Positions 38,961 through 51,446 of a DNA stretch of 60,000 nucleotides are shown piece by piece. Position 1 is the first letter of the stretch, and every line of letters starts with the position of its first letter. Under the pieces are notes generated by a model that was not told the origin of the DNA, did no database searches, and saw only the letters and a list, made by a program, of their open reading frames with translations. Origin of the DNA: Apostichopus japonicus (lineage: Eukaryota; Echinodermata; Holothuroidea; Aspidochirotida; Stichopodidae); contig NC_092568.1 in assembly GCF_037975245.1 (NCBI RefSeq), forward strand, positions 7,797,501-7,857,500, read 5' to 3'. Both the position numbers and the translations under genes were made by a program.

Positions 38961-39058
38961 ATTTGTTTATTTGTTTATTTATTTTTTTTATATATATTTT
39001 TTTATCTTATTTTCTTTTTATCTTAAATTATATTTTGACTTCATTTCTCCGCCGACAG

Positions 39059-39314
39059 ATTCATACAACCAATATGGCAGCTATGGATCTTATTGAGCCT
39101 CAGTATCTGGCTCTTTGTGTCTTCGCTGGATTTGTCGGACTGTCAGCCCTCATCTACGCCATCGCCTCCTTCGGCATGAAAGAGAAGACCTACGAGGAAG
39201 CTATCGCAGAACAGCGGGCTCGCATCGACAAGGAGTCTCAGCAGCAGCAGGAAATCAAACAGCAGCGCCGCCGTCAGTTCGCGAGCCGCCGCAAGAAGGA
39301 CAAGGAGAAGCCAG
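39059..39314 (+). CDS. RRBP1: RRBP1-like coding exon 1 (5' UTR end, signal anchor)
   Basis: Acceptor ccgacag at 39052-39058, then 15 untranslated bases and ATG at 39074 in a good initiation context (A at -3, G at +4). A second ATG three codons on (39083) is possible. Residues 1-80 hold a Leu/Ala/Phe-rich membrane helix (YLALCVFAGFVGLSALIYAI) with a basic, Glu/Gln-rich cytosolic start, then QQQQEIKQQRRRQFASRRKK. Donor AAGCCAG|GTAAGG, phase 1. The longer frame starting at 38963 is intron read-through and not the start. Confidence 0.9.
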
Positions 39315-39887
39315 GTAAGGACCCTTTCAGAAATGTGTGTAACCGTCCAGTAGGACTAATGTTCTCCGGGTAGTGTAAAGGAACTGTGAAAGATCTCGAG
39401 ATATTTTAGAATTAAAGAGTTAAAGAGTAAGAATTAATCTCTAGATGAGTTTTCTAGAGAACCCACTGATTCGCTTGCTGTCATGATTTGATTTGTTAAG
39501 CTTTGGAATCGAGATTTTCATTACATTGCAGGTTCTACTTTTCACATATTCTGTATTTTAAGGTTGGCATGAATTTGAATACATGACACATGTTTGTTCT
39601 GTGTAGAACTCGAGGAACAGTGATTAAGTAAAAGGGCTGGCATATCTTTGCATCATTCCTGAAGCTCATTGAAACCCTGTACATTTTCTCACACTTTACT
39701 ATCTTCAAACAGCAATGCAGTCAATTTACAAACCAAGAAGGAATTCACATATCTTTAGTTTATACCAAAATAAAACCTTGAAAAGGTATATAAGCTACAG
39801 TACTGTGCTTGACTAGTTACCTAGGGAAATATGATCTCTAGTTTACTCCACTTCCTACGAATTTACGAAGTATTCTTTATCCTTCAG

Positions 39888-40118
39888 GCAAGTCACCACG
39901 CCAGTTGAATCGACAAGTGGTAGCACAGCAGGAAAGCCTAGAGGAAGAAAAGGCATTCTCAGAGGAAGAGGTTCCACCCACCCCACCCCAGATTGTCACC
40001 CCCCGTCAGGAAAAGAAGAAGGAGAAGCCAGCGCCTGTCGTGCAGAAGGTAGCAGAGAAGCCCAAACCAGTGGAACCGGAGGTTATCAAACCAAAGAAGG
40101 TGAAAAAGACGGAAGCTG
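39888..40118 (+). CDS. RRBP1: RRBP1-like exon 2 (basic Pro/Lys/Glu-rich linker)
   Basis: Acceptor tccttcag|GCAAGT; donor GAAGCTG|GTGAGT; phase 1 in and out. It encodes residues 81-157, with EEEVPPTPPQ, then EKKKEKPAPVV and KPKPVEPEVIKPKKVKK. In vertebrate p180 this region carries the decapeptide ribosome-binding repeats. Here it is only an irregular basic linker. Confidence 0.9.
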
Positions 40119-40398
40119 GTGAGTTGATGTTTGAAGAAATGGGAGAGAGTTATTTCCACTGTTACTTTACATTTTGTATGCTACAAGGTAGTGAGAGTGG
40201 AATCTTTTTTTTTACTGCTTTAGTTTATTCTATAGCAAGACACTTCATGAACTCACCTGATCACCTTTCCATTTCGAAGAAATATATATTAATTAATAAA
40301 ATATTTGCCCTTTTTTTTTAAACGGGTACTCATTTGGTCTTGAATGTGCTTTGGGTAGTACTGACAAAGTTACCTGTGACACCACAAATACCAAACTC

Positions 40399-40451
40399 TT
40401 CGTCCACCAGTTAAATAGTTGACCTTCGTCCACCAGTTAAATAGTTGACCA
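40399..40451 (+). repeat. 26 bp direct duplication in RRBP1-like intron 2
   Basis: ttcgtccaccagttaaatag plus ttgacc occurs twice head to tail. Small and probably recent. Confidence 0.85.
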
Positions 40452-41398
40452 ATGTCCTTACCACTGGTCTTGTAGTAATGTAGAGAGAAATCATTGGGAA
40501 TTTTTCAACGGCACCACCGGTGACACTCTGATGTCAGTTCGAAATAATTCTCACAGCTGTGTTTGAAGATCATCTCAGTATATTTACTCTTCACTTGAGA
40601 TATTTAAATAGTAATTTGAATCCAACATATGTTTTTCAGAAAAAAAAGGAAAAAAAATGGGGGGATATAAATAATTGCTCACTTTAATAGAAGATGGGTC
40701 TGCTGTGTTTTCATTGCAAAGTCAGTTGATGTGTTTGACAATGTATTTAGCCAGAGATGTGATACTTTCGTGTTGATTTACATTACGAGCATTATTCATG
40801 ATATTAAATTGATACTTTGTGACATATTCCACTGCAGAATTTTGTTCGTCTCACTTTTAATATAAATATTGATAAATATTTTGATATTATGATAAACAAA
40901 ACTGTGTATTGTCAGCTCATCTAAAAATGATGTCATTTGTTAGAACTACTGCATTTTACTAAGCTGACTTTTTAACTCCAATGCAGCAGGAAATCACATT
41001 ACATAGTCTGATCTACTGGGTTTTGCCTTTTTTTTTTTTTTGCATTTGTTTCTGGAATGAAACAATGAGTCGAACAGGTGTGTTAAGTCAATCCAACCCA
41101 TTGGATTACAGTAGTGTTGTTTGTATGATCTAATGTAACAAGCATGGTCAGTGTCTTTCCTGTTTCATGTGATGAAGATTAGGAAGTAACCTCACATTTT
41201 GAGTCATTGCTGAACCCTATATAACAACTAGTAGTACATGTTGAAACATACTGTAATGTCTCATCCTGCCCCCCCCTTTTTTACAAAATGAAATGTTATA
41301 TGCCAAGCATATAAATAGTGCTTTGCTATTGAAAATGGTGAAAGTTTTCAATAATAGGTTGCTATGGAAATATCAGTAAGCCCTGTCCCTCTCAACAG

Positions 41399-41572
41399 CA
41401 CCACCTCCCGTCATTGAAACTGTCACAAAGATTGTCGAGGAACCAATCATGGCTCAGCGAAATGAGCAGGTCCAGGCTGCTGCACCACCTCCCACACAAC
41501 AGGAGGAAAAGACTACCCCCGCAAAGAGTAAGAAGGCCAAGCAAGCCCCCGGACCATCAGGGGATAATACAG
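41399..41572 (+). CDS. RRBP1: RRBP1-like exon 3 (linker)
   Basis: Acceptor ctcaacag|CACCAC; donor AATACAG|GTAAGA; phase 1 in and out, residues 158-215. It has PPPVIETVTKIVEEP, AAAPPPTQQEEK and KSKKAKQAPGPSG. Low-complexity, acid/base alternating; probably disordered. Confidence 0.88.
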
Positions 41573-41924
41573 GTAAGAGGTCTATAGTGAACCATTTAAA
41601 AAAAAAAAGAGAAAAGGGTAGTCGTACCGGAGTCACAAAATAATGAGGTATCGGCATCAATTCGACCTTCTATTCCTTGTGTTACTTTGTTACTTACCGA
41701 ACCAACCTTATATCACCGGCAGGTGTTATATCTTCATTCAAAATATTGTCGTTTTTCTCTTCATGCATGACTCAAGCTAAAGGAACTTGAAATATGATTT
41801 TTTTGTGTCATAGGTTCAATACTGTGTAAAACTATTGTTATGATATCTCTGAAACTGAATAAAAACCTTATATTTCCACCAAAGTTTTTTTTAAATTGAG
41901 TTGCTGTATTCTTAACTTTTGTAT

Positions 41925-41954
41925 GTGTGTATATATACATATATATATATATAG

Positions 41955-41985
<31 letters not shown>

Positions 41986-41990
41986 CATAT
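41925..41990. repeat. (TA)n microsatellite in RRBP1-like intron 3
   Basis: Nearly pure TA over about 60 bases with GA and TTA interruptions. The Tyr/Ile-rich minus-strand frame is a by-product. Confidence 0.9.
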
Positions 41991-43126
41991 CAGATAACAT
42001 CTAAGTGAGTCTGTATTGTATCTGGTATGTTACACGCTCAAATGACAATAAGTACTGTAGATGCATTGATGCATGATTATAATTCCAATGCATTATTAAA
42101 TACGTTTTGTACAGTAGCAGTGATTTGTGAACTGTATTTGTTATGCTAATATTCAATATGTACCAAAACTGATTATATACCATTTCATATAAATTTATAT
42201 AGCCAATTTTGTGTAGCATTTTGCTACACAGTACTAGACAAGTCATTCCATGATAATTCACGTGAGGAAATTTGAAAAAGGTTTCTATGCAAAGTGCTGT
42301 TCATGGAAGCCATGCATGCCTATTTGTGTGACCTTCATAAGCTTGAGAGGTCAGACACCTGTCCCATTCCCGGCCATGCAGTATGGATAGTAAATTAATT
42401 CCATCTGCCATCTGTGATCAGGGCTTTATTATCAGTATTGATCTTAATGTGTACCATATCAGCAGTGATGTAATGTGATCAGTTTTGTGGATTTGTAGAT
42501 TGTACCCAGCACAGCAGATTTCTATTTGCTTGTGTGATTTGTGTACACACTGTGCGCTGCTTGCAACAGTAAGCAAGCACCTGATCAGGTCATGTGCTGT
42601 CATGGTTACCTTGTTTCAAACAAAGTAACGAGGCATTCCATCTGAAACAATAGGCTCAATTGTTCAGAGACAATGTGCTTGGTTCTAAAACAACATTACA
42701 TGAATGTGATTTCCAGAACAGTGTAATAAGTTTCCTAATGTTTTGTGTTGTGTCTGAACAGTTCAACAAGATCCCAATTGTTCTGTTCATAACCAGCCAC
42801 TGAGGTATTTTGGATGGAAGTTGTGGCTCGTTCTGTTATTAAATGTGTATCCTCCACTGATCCAGAGAACTTGGTAATGAAATTTTGGTGGAAGGTTAAT
42901 TGACTTCTTATAAGGTAGACACTTATATTCCAAACTTGTCAGTAGGAATTTTGCATTTTGCAAGTCAAGAAAAGCTATTAAATTAATCAGGGCTGACCCC
43001 GGTAACTTTCAAACTCCACCGCTCCAGTTATTCTTTAATTTACTGAACGGTAACAAACACATAGCAGAATCTTGCTGAAAGCAACTTTTGTAAACTTGAG
43101 TCCTGTTTTATCTTTGTTTTATTTAG

Positions 43127-43260
43127 ATGCACCAATAAAGGGTAAAGCCTTGGTGAATGCTGTGAGGAATGCTCAGCTGAAACCAAATGAGATTCAACAG
43201 ATGATGGAAATACTGATTGGCAAAGGTGGAGGATCCCCCGACGACTGGGTCATGACTGGG
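43127..43260 (+). CDS. RRBP1: RRBP1-like exon 4 (helical block before the coiled coil)
   Basis: Acceptor tttatttag|ATGCAC; donor ACTGGG|GTAAGT; enters phase 1, leaves phase 0; residues 216-260. KGKALVNAVRNAQLKPNEIQ and QMMEILIGKGG correspond to the conserved ...EAQRLIEILSEKAG... block of RRBP1. Confidence 0.9.
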
Positions 43261-43636
43261 GTAAGTAAAAGCTCTCTCCCTGCCATCCAGTCTCTCACGT
43301 TCACTTGAAAGTTCTAGGGGTGGAAATGGGAATGGCTTTATAATCACAGATTTATGATTTAAAGTGATATAATATTCCACCTGATAAATGTAAATTTCAT
43401 GAAGAAACTGCATCTATACTGAACTTAGAAAAATAAAAAATTAAATCAGTGACATGCAAAGAATAATCTGAAGGGATTATAGAGTAAATGTTAAAAATTG
43501 GAAATGAGTAGTTATCACTTAGCTTTTGCAAATCTGTGTGTGTGCAGCACTTGTGTTTGTTCACAAGGTATATCGGTGAATGTTAATTTCATGTATGTTT
43601 CCATGATTGCTACACGGTTACCTCTCTTTCTAACAG

Positions 43637-43709
43637 GCGAATCAGCGAACAGACCCATCATCTGGACTCAAGAAACAACTCCAGGAGAAAGAACAAGCTT
43701 TGCACAAAG
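43637..43709 (+). CDS. RRBP1: RRBP1-like exon 5
   Basis: Acceptor tctaacag|GCGAAT; donor CACAAAG|GTACAG; residues 261-284, leaves phase 1. QRTDPSSGLKKQLQEKEQAL parallels the family block DP-x-x-x-LK-x-QL-x-EKE, where the coiled coil begins. Confidence 0.88.
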
Positions 43710-44242
43710 GTACAGCACTCTATTCTATTGTGATATTTGCAAATTAGCATCTCAAAGCCACGGGTAGTACACTTGACCAAATACTAAAAAATGTGCTGTC
43801 AGTGTTTTATCATTTATCTCACAATATCTATATTTATATTTAGGATCTTGAAATCATTTACACAACAAACATTAATCAGTAACCAAGAAAAGGCCCCTTA
43901 TACAGCATGCCATACCCCCTGAACCAATGTCTTTGTGTTCGACTTCCAGCAAACCCCTCCCTGGAGGTCAATATTCCCAAAATAGTCATGCATTCTGTAT
44001 TGTTTTTCTGTGTTTAGTTTAATTGCAATCATTTGCCAAGAGATATACTTATATGAAGTCATCGTAAGTAGTGATAAAATGATTACATTTTTTTTTATAT
44101 ATTTTTCTTTAAATGAATACATGTGTAATACTGGGACCAAATGAAAACTTTCAATAATAGCTCTTCTCTTCTTTTCTCTTTCTGTGAGTTTTCAGTCCTT
44201 TTTATGTTTTATTTTTTTTTAATATTCCTCTGCTTTTATCAG

Positions 44243-44400
44243 AGATGCTGTTATCGCAGTCAAACATGCAGAAACTGAAGGAAGCCAAAGCCGAGTTGGT
44301 CCAAGAGCGATCACATACCAAAGAGTTGGAGAGCCAGTACAAGACCAAAGTGGACTTGCAAGTACAGGACATCGATGCCCTGCGTAGAAGGATGCAACAG
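44243..44400 (+). CDS. RRBP1: RRBP1-like exon 6 (coiled coil)
   Basis: Acceptor ttttatcag|AGATGC; donor CAACAG|GTCAGT; residues 285-337, leaves phase 0. Heptads of MLLSQSNMQKLKEAKAEL and HTKELESQYKTKVDLQVQDI. Confidence 0.9.
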
Positions 44401-44534
44401 GTCAGTTTTCTTGTCAGAAGTGTCAATAAATATTGAGCTTGCTTTGATGAAAGTTTTGAAAATATTAAAATAAAACAGAAGACAATATTTGACTGTTAGA
44501 CAGTTGTAAATGGGGTAAAAAAGTGATTTTAGAG

Positions 44535-44562
44535 TGGGGAGGTGGTGGGGGGGGGGGGGGGT
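44535..44562 (+). repeat. G-rich run with quadruplex potential
   Basis: gggg-aggtggt followed by about 14 G on the plus strand of RRBP1-like intron 6. It would be in the transcript, so an RNA quadruplex is possible. Confidence 0.7.
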
Positions 44563-45055
44563 TGATGTGGCAGGTTTATTTATTACATTCTTTACCTTAG
44601 CTAATTTGGACAAAAATATTAGAGGTATGACAACATCTCAACTTAAATAGAGAAACAAGCCACAGAACCGAAATGAAGCACATTGATCCACCTGTATAAG
44701 CTTATTCATTTGTTGAGACTTTGCAGTTAATTCAGTTTATGTGGACGATTGTATTTAACAGTAATGTGTGATGGCATTCATGAAATTTGTCAAGAAATCT
44801 TATGGTGCTGCATTCATGTGGCTGTTCAACTCTTCTTACATTTACCTGTTGTTACTGTGGACCTAAAGTGCATTGAGAAATTTGTGCCATTACTGGCTGA
44901 CTAACAACTTACTGTGAGCACTATTTAGAAAGTAAACAGTTCTAAAAAGTAGAGCTACAAATGTCAGCAATATATTTTTACCTCTGGGGAACATGTGGAT
45001 AGCTGGAAATAGATTGTTTTGATTGTTTGTATAATTTGCCTTTCTTCCTTCTTAG

Positions 45056-45207
45056 ACTCATGAACAACACAGCATGGAGACCCAGGCCTTACAAGCCACC
45101 ATCAAACAGATGCAGGCAGTGATGGACGAATCGAACATGGAGTCGGTTAAACAACTCAGAGAAGAGAACAATCGGTTAAAGACAGAGACAAACCATGCTC
45201 AGCAACA
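45056..45207 (+). CDS. RRBP1: RRBP1-like exon 7 (coiled coil)
   Basis: Acceptor cttcttag|ACTCAT; donor CAGCAACA|GTAAGT; residues 338-387, leaves phase 2. LQATIKQMQAVMDES then KQLREENNRLKTE correspond to the family's LQ...LRQEN...LRD block. Confidence 0.9.
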
Positions 45208-47330
45208 GTAAGTTATGACCTGTTCAGACATGAGCTTTTTCTGCAAATTCGCGGAATATCCGTGATTTCTTTTCTACCTTGGGGGACAAAAACTATTATC
45301 CTAACACACTGTAGCATATGCAAACTGGAGCCTATACCACAATTTTTGCATAATTCTGTGATTTTTTTTTTCCCCGGGCTCGTGCCTGCCTGTTATTAAA
45401 CTATTGATGAGTTTATGCCTCTCTCACACCCATCTAATTCTATTTTCATTGGGGTATTGGGGTGTTTTTTTTTTATTAACTTTTTGACATTTTACCTTTT
45501 TTCATGTCATGAACTAGCCCTTGTAAACAAAATACACATAGTTTGGGAACAGCAGGGACCATGTGTGTGAGGTATTCCAGGTGATAATGTGAAGAGTGCT
45601 TGAAGAAACAGATCACAGAAAAGAAATTGCTTTAGTCTAATTTAGTCTGCTTGATGGTTGCTGCAATACCCCAAGAAATTATTTTTCCCCCAAAAAAATT
45701 AATTTTTGATAGCATTAAAGGGGTATTCTTTGTGGGAGAAGTATATCATGTCAGTTATATTGCTCTTTCTCTGGCAAATAGCAGTGTCAGTTTCCATTCT
45801 TAAAGTAGCCCTTTAAAGAAAACAAATGCACAATTTGAAAACAGCATGGGGGAGGACTTGCTGTGAGGGAGAATTTCAGAAAATTTCTAAGTTCAAGTTA
45901 ACATATCCTGCTAGGAAGCAGATTTGGTAAAGGTCAATGTGTCAAACCATCATTTAAGTTTTCCCTCATCTGTTTGATTGCAAGACATATCTTCTCTGCC
46001 AAGTTTCACATCCAACAAAGTCATTCTGAATAACAGTATTTCACAGCTGGAGTTGGATAACGGTTAGAGTTTTGGAATTCTGTGTTGTCTCACCAAAAAA
46101 AAAACACATGAGTACACAGCAGCAAATCACTAGCAGTTAAATACTAGTTAAGGGCATGATTTAGATATTTGTCTGAATCTTGCAGTATTTTGTAGCTTAT
46201 ATCCCATGGATTTGAAGGGTAGAAAAAAAGGATTTGAAGGGGAGAAAAACTGATGGGTACAGATGACAATTTGCTGTAGCAGTGGTTTATGTCATGACCC
46301 TCAGAAGATTTCTATTTTTGTGCCCCCAAGAAAGGAAGACGCTGTAGATGCTTTCAAAGGAATTTCAGGTGACATGAGTTGGCTTTGACAGTCTCCATGT
46401 TCCTCCCTGCACCATTGAGGGACAATCCATGATGGGTGAAATTTGTTCGTGAAGATATGAAATTTTATCTGGTCTATTATTAACAACCTTTGTTTTCATG
46501 ATAAAGTTTTGTACATGATAAAGTGCAAATGTTTGTCAACAAGAAGGAGAAAGGGAAAAAATCTTTTCTTTTTTTGCACATGTAAATGAAGCCTTCTCAT
46601 CAAGAGCACACTGTTAAAACAAGATGTCCAAACTTTTTCACATAAATTTCAAGGAGAAATCATGTGCCCCTATAACATTGCAGAACACCCACTGTGATCC
46701 ATTTCATGTAGTAACATCTTTTGAGATGGAATTTTCAACTATGACATTTTGCAAAGTTTTTCTGCCCGTTTGAAAATAGTGACTGTCTGCACACATATAT
46801 CACTCCAGTAAATTTGATTGACCTCCATGAGATCAGCATTGGCTACTGTTCATTAAGTTTAAAATGGTTGTTGCAATGCCTTTTCCAATTTTATCTTGAG
46901 TCCTGTAAATTTTTATTAGATATTACATTAATTTCCTTGTGGAGATTTGCAGACTCTTCATTAGAGCTTTATTTATTCATCTCAGTCTCCACCTGTAAGA
47001 ATCATCTGTGCTGTTTAGACATTTGGTAAAAGATATTTAGAATTGTACAAATAATAACCTCCATTTTTGGTTTAAAATCTGCATGGTGTTTTAACTTCTA
47101 AGTTTATGTGCAAACAGTACAGAATGCATAACAGGTCCCTATTGGACACCATGTACTCCTCATCCATTCTCTTACCCTCCCTCTACCTCTGTCACATTGC
47201 CCCTACCCTGCCCCTCCACCTTTAATCTATTCCTTGAAAAGCAAGTGTACTGTAGTGGTTGTAGTTGAAAGAACAATGCATTGAAATACTTTGATAAGTT
47301 AAATAATGACTCATTCTTGCAATATTTCAG

Positions 47331-47505
47331 GAAAGAGCAAATTATGGGAGCGGAGTTGGCTCGCTTACAAGGAGAGATTCAGAAGATGCAGAGTCAAGTG
47401 GCAGCGAGCGATAGTCAACTGAGAAAGACCAACGAGATGAGACACGATTATGAAACACGAATTCAGTCCTATGAGGCAAAGATCGCTCAGATGGAATCCA
47501 ACACT
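47331..47505 (+). CDS. RRBP1: RRBP1-like exon 8 (coiled coil)
   Basis: Acceptor atatttcag|GAAAGA; donor AACACT|GTAAGT; completes a Gln codon and leaves phase 0; residues 388-446. GAELARLQGEIQKMQSQVAA corresponds to NAELAKLRQE in RRBP1. Confidence 0.9.
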
Positions 47506-47682
47506 GTAAGTCATGGCTCGGTTGTTGAGATTAAGTTTATTATTTCAGGAATAAATTTAATTGTGTAAAGCAGAGCAAATTTGTTCTGCAAAATGTACAA
47601 ATAAACTACAGCAAAGTTGAATATTTACATGATCATTGTATCTGTACACAGGCACCATAGTATTTTGTAAAATCCTACGGCA

Positions 47683-47823
47683 AATGGACTTGACAAATTT
47701 CACAAGTTCTTTGTAAAATTGACGTGTAAAGTTATTCCCTGTAAAGTAGTTACTGCAAATGGAATTGACAAATTTCAGAAGTTCTTTGTAAAATTAACAT
47801 GTGAAGTTATTCCCTGTGTAGTT
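47683..47823 (+). repeat. Imperfect ~71 bp direct duplication in RRBP1-like intron 8
   Basis: gcaaatgg...ttgacaaatttca.aagttctttgtaaaatt.ac.tgt.aagttattccctgt occurs twice in succession, with a handful of substitutions. Confidence 0.75.
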
Positions 47824-47985
47824 CAAGTGTCATAAATAGAGCCACAAAGGCTCAGCAGGGTATGGTGGGGGTTCGAGAAGATATTTAGAAATGAAGAGAA
47901 CAAAATTTAAGATTATCGTTACTGAATTTGGAAGAGTAATAACATAAAACAGTCAATGACAAATGTTCATTTTCCGGACTTCCAG

Positions 47986-48210
47986 AGAGAGAGTTCCTCC
48001 TCCCTGACGAAAAGACTGACAGAAATGACCGAGGAGTTGAGGAAGGCTGAAGCTCAGAAACGATCAATGGGTACAGAACTGGAGAAATCACAGGAAGGAA
48101 TGAGGACTGTGTCGGAAGAACTGAATCAAGCAAGACAACAGCTGCAGGGTCTGAGCAAGTCTGACGATGAAAAGAAGACCATGATGGCTAAATTTGAAGA
48201 AAAAGAAAAG
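47986..48210 (+). CDS. RRBP1: RRBP1-like exon 9 (coiled coil)
   Basis: Acceptor gacttccag|AGAGAG; donor GAAAAG|GTGATG; 75 codons, residues 447-521. SLTKRLTEMTEELRKAEAQK lines up with the RRBP1 block LQKRLDEVSRELCHTQ. An acceptor one AG further on would drop one residue pair. Confidence 0.9.
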
Positions 48211-48600
48211 GTGATGAAAATAAAAGTTGTGGAGATTTTGCTTCAAATTGTTTAAAAGTTTTGTTATTTTGCGTATAGTTTTAGTTTTAATAGTTTTTTC
48301 CCCGTTTTCCATCGTCAAATCCAACAATTTCCGGATTGTTCCTTTCTTGAAAACTCTCTGGTTCATTAGTTAATATTAAAGATCAGAGTTAGATGAGACA
48401 CACTGCTTATGCCCTCCCAACCATTTTGGAGATTTGAAGATTGTAAGATGCTGTTACTCAAACTTTATCTTCACCCATGGAAGTTGTTTTGAAGCAAAAA
48501 CATTAACAAATAAAAGAAGGACAATGTCTACATCTCATGCATCTAATTACATTTTACTCTGCTGTGAACTTATCAGTAAATCCGTCTGTTAACCTTATAG

Positions 48601-48705
48601 GATGCCGAGTATCAGCGTCAGGGCTTGGAGACCAAAGTGAGAGCCATCGAGAGCCAACTCAAGGATAACGAGAAAACCAAAGAAGAAATGGCCCAAGAAA
48701 TCAAG
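48601..48705 (+). CDS. RRBP1: RRBP1-like exon 10 (coiled coil)
   Basis: Acceptor accttatag|GATGCC; donor ATCAAG|GTAATG; 35 codons, residues 522-556, phase 0 both ends. Charged heptads: LETKVRAIESQLKDNEKTKE. Confidence 0.9.
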
Positions 48706-49081
48706 GTAATGCATAAAGACCAAGCTTCATCATCATCATGCTGCAATTTAGATAGTTTTTTAGACAATTTTACAGCAGCAGATGGTGAAACCTAGATTCC
48801 ACAGGAGTTTTGTCGTCTTGAACGAGCTAAAAGAGCTATAAGAAAATAAGAAGAATTGACAAATTTAGAATCTGTTTGGCTCAAATGTTGTGCCTAAGTT
48901 TTGGCCAGCATGTTGCGATAAACTTTTACAGTGTTTATCACCAGAGGCTTTTTTTGTCTGTCTTTCAAGGTTCACATACATAACAGGTTTTTTCTTCATC
49001 GTGCATTTTTTTTGGTGTCAGAAAACTTCACCTTGGTCGATGAAAGTTTAGATTATAACACAAATTTTTTATTTCTTACAG

Positions 49082-49227
49082 AACTTAAAACTTGAAAAGG
49101 CTAATTTGGAAAACCAAGTAGCAACCACAGAACAAAGGCCTGAGGCTGAAGGCCAAGAAGAACCCGCCAAGGCCAATGGTGACATCAATGCCAAGGATAC
49201 CATCAGCCTCACAGAGCATGAAGCTAT
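49082..49227 (+). CDS. RRBP1: RRBP1-like exon 11 (coiled coil with acidic break)
   Basis: Acceptor tttcttacag|AACTTA; donor GAAGCTAT|GTAAGT; residues 557-604, leaves phase 2. The coil is interrupted by TEQRPEAEGQEEPAKANGD, a Pro/Gly-containing hinge not obvious in vertebrate relatives. Confidence 0.88.
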
Positions 49228-49727
49228 GTAAGTAACCAGACTGTTAAGTGTACAATCAAAATGTACAGTATTTATGTAGGCAACCCCATCCCCTATAGAG
49301 TTTTCATGTCCGGATGGTTCGATTTTAGATATCATGTCAGTCATGACCAATTATTATTATATATAAAATTATTATAAATTTAAAAAAATATATATATAAA
49401 TTATTACATTAAAATATGAAAACTTTCAGGTCCTATGGAAACATTCTGGCCTATGGGAACAGTCATTCATGATAATTGGTTCATTTGAGGCAGGCTTTTG
49501 ACATCACATTGCCTAATATGATTGTTTGTTCGTTTGTCCTTTCCTCGTGATTTATCTCTTCAGCAGCAGAGATCACAAGAGAATTGCAGTTTCTTGTTGT
49601 TGATGATGGTCTGCTAGATGCTGATGTTATTGTGGTTGTTTTAATGGTGCTCTAGTTGTTTTCGATACTACTTCTACTTATTCAACCGTCAGAAGTTGAG
49701 ATGGAGTCGATGTTATTCTTCTTTCAG

Positions 49728-49839
49728 ATTGAAGGAGAAACAAGATAGCATCGATAAACTTCAACTGCAGATGAATGCAAGCAGTACAGAGGTTAAGACA
49801 CTTAATGAACAAATTGAGCAACAAAAGAAGAAAAATAAT
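49728..49839 (+). CDS. RRBP1: RRBP1-like exon 12 (coiled coil)
   Basis: Acceptor tctttcag|ATTGAA; donor AATAAT|GTAAGT; residues 605-642, leaves phase 0. It ends EQIEQQKKKNN, which joins to ALREKNW in the next exon just as in RRBP1 and kinectin. Confidence 0.93.
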
Positions 49840-51350
49840 GTAAGTAACAGAAATAGATTTTTTTCCACAATGAATTCTGGAGAGAAATTTGTTTTGTTTG
49901 GGATTGGGAAGAGAGGAGAATATAGAATGTTCTTTTCTTTTCCTTGAGCAACAATGTTTCTGTTGAAGAAACGGGAACAGCCAAGAAACTGAAAAAAATG
50001 TTTTCATAGAATCTGTATCTTTCAATACGTCAAGCAGAATTTTTAAATTTCATTGTTTCCAGCAAAATTCTTGATTATTGTGTCTTGTGTGGATCATTTT
50101 GTCTTCCATAGTGCTGTGATTAAACTTGTAAAAGGATTGGTAAAACAAGAACTTAGCCATTCCAAGAGATATCAGACAATTTTGTTGACAATACTGGACA
50201 GAGTTTACATGAGTCAAGGAGCAAAATACTTTCATGCATCACTAAGATTGCTGTTTTTGTATTTCACCTAAAAAAATACCATTTGATATGACTTTGACAC
50301 GGTTAAAGCAGTGTTTGTAGCAGTTGTGTCTGATGCCAGTACCTCTGCTTATATATGGGGGAGAAGCTAAAAAGTGTATCATTACTGTACACCTTCTATG
50401 TGACTGCCTGCAGAGAATAGTTACTCGAGGCATTTCTGGAGATCTCTACATTGGATGAACATCAAAATCAGTCAAGAATTATGCATTATGAATCATTGTC
50501 CAACTCATTAGCTCCCCAGCACGTTTGAAGTGAAATTTTTGTGTCTTAGTTTAAATGAAATAACTTAATACCACTTTACACAAGATCCATGCAAGTTCCT
50601 GGTACAATGCGACATACAGGTGATATGTATCGTAACATTATCGATGACTATATATTCTCTCTTGATGAAACTAACAACTTTTGCTGAAATTTGTTATATG
50701 AAGAGTAGGTTAGCTATGTACGTTTTGAAAGTTTTGTAGTATGGGGTGGCGTTATTGTTGATGTATACATTTTGAAAGGTTAAAAACAGCCTTCAAAACC
50801 TCTCTTGTGTGATGCAGCAAACTATTAAGGTTTGCAGCAGAAGGAATTACCATGGAAACACAAACCAACAGATTTTAAGTCATTTAGGTCTTACTGAGTG
50901 TCATTAATTATGTGTGCGCCAACCGACTTTTATTGGTGATCTTTCAGTGTATTACAACTTATATTCTTTTAACAAGTGCTTTCACCGTCCCTCTATAGTC
51001 AGTTGCAAGGACTAACAGATGTGCCAACCTCTTTTATTCCATCACTTTTATCTAAATCACAGTCACTTAAAAAAAAATCTTGCACTCTCCCAGAAATTTG
51101 CATGAAAAATGTTGAACTTGCTCCAACAGACGTCACAGTTTGTAAACGTTCGTCGTCTGTCGTCATTTTAGCCATTTGTTTGAGACTAACAAAGCTGTAT
51201 GGGTTGCTGTAAAAGACACTCTGCCATTTGGGAAGATTTCAATTGTGTGTGGCAAGCAATCATTTTTAAGTATGAAAGTGTTCCTCAGAGAGAGAGGAGA
51301 ATGGTTCTAAGGGGTTTTGAACACACCCCCTGTTTTACCCGTTTTACCAG

Positions 51351-51446
51351 GCTCTCCGAGAGAAAAACTGGAAGGCCATGGAGGCCCTTTCAGCGACGGA
51401 AAAGTCTAGCATGGAGAAACTACAAAAATCCCTGAAGGAATTGAAG
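51351..51446 (+). CDS. RRBP1: RRBP1-like exon 13 (family signature ALREKNWKAMEAL)
   Basis: Acceptor ttttaccag|GCTCTC; donor TTGAAG|GTACCT; 32 codons, residues 643-674. ALREKNWKAMEALSATEK is nearly identical to the vertebrate RRBP1 and kinectin signature. Confidence 0.96.

Noticed and set aside
38963-39373. Longer reading frame that extends the RRBP1-like protein N-terminally
   Set aside because: The added residues come from the (TTTTA)n repeat and cross a good acceptor. The ATG at 39074 gives the family's usual N-terminus.
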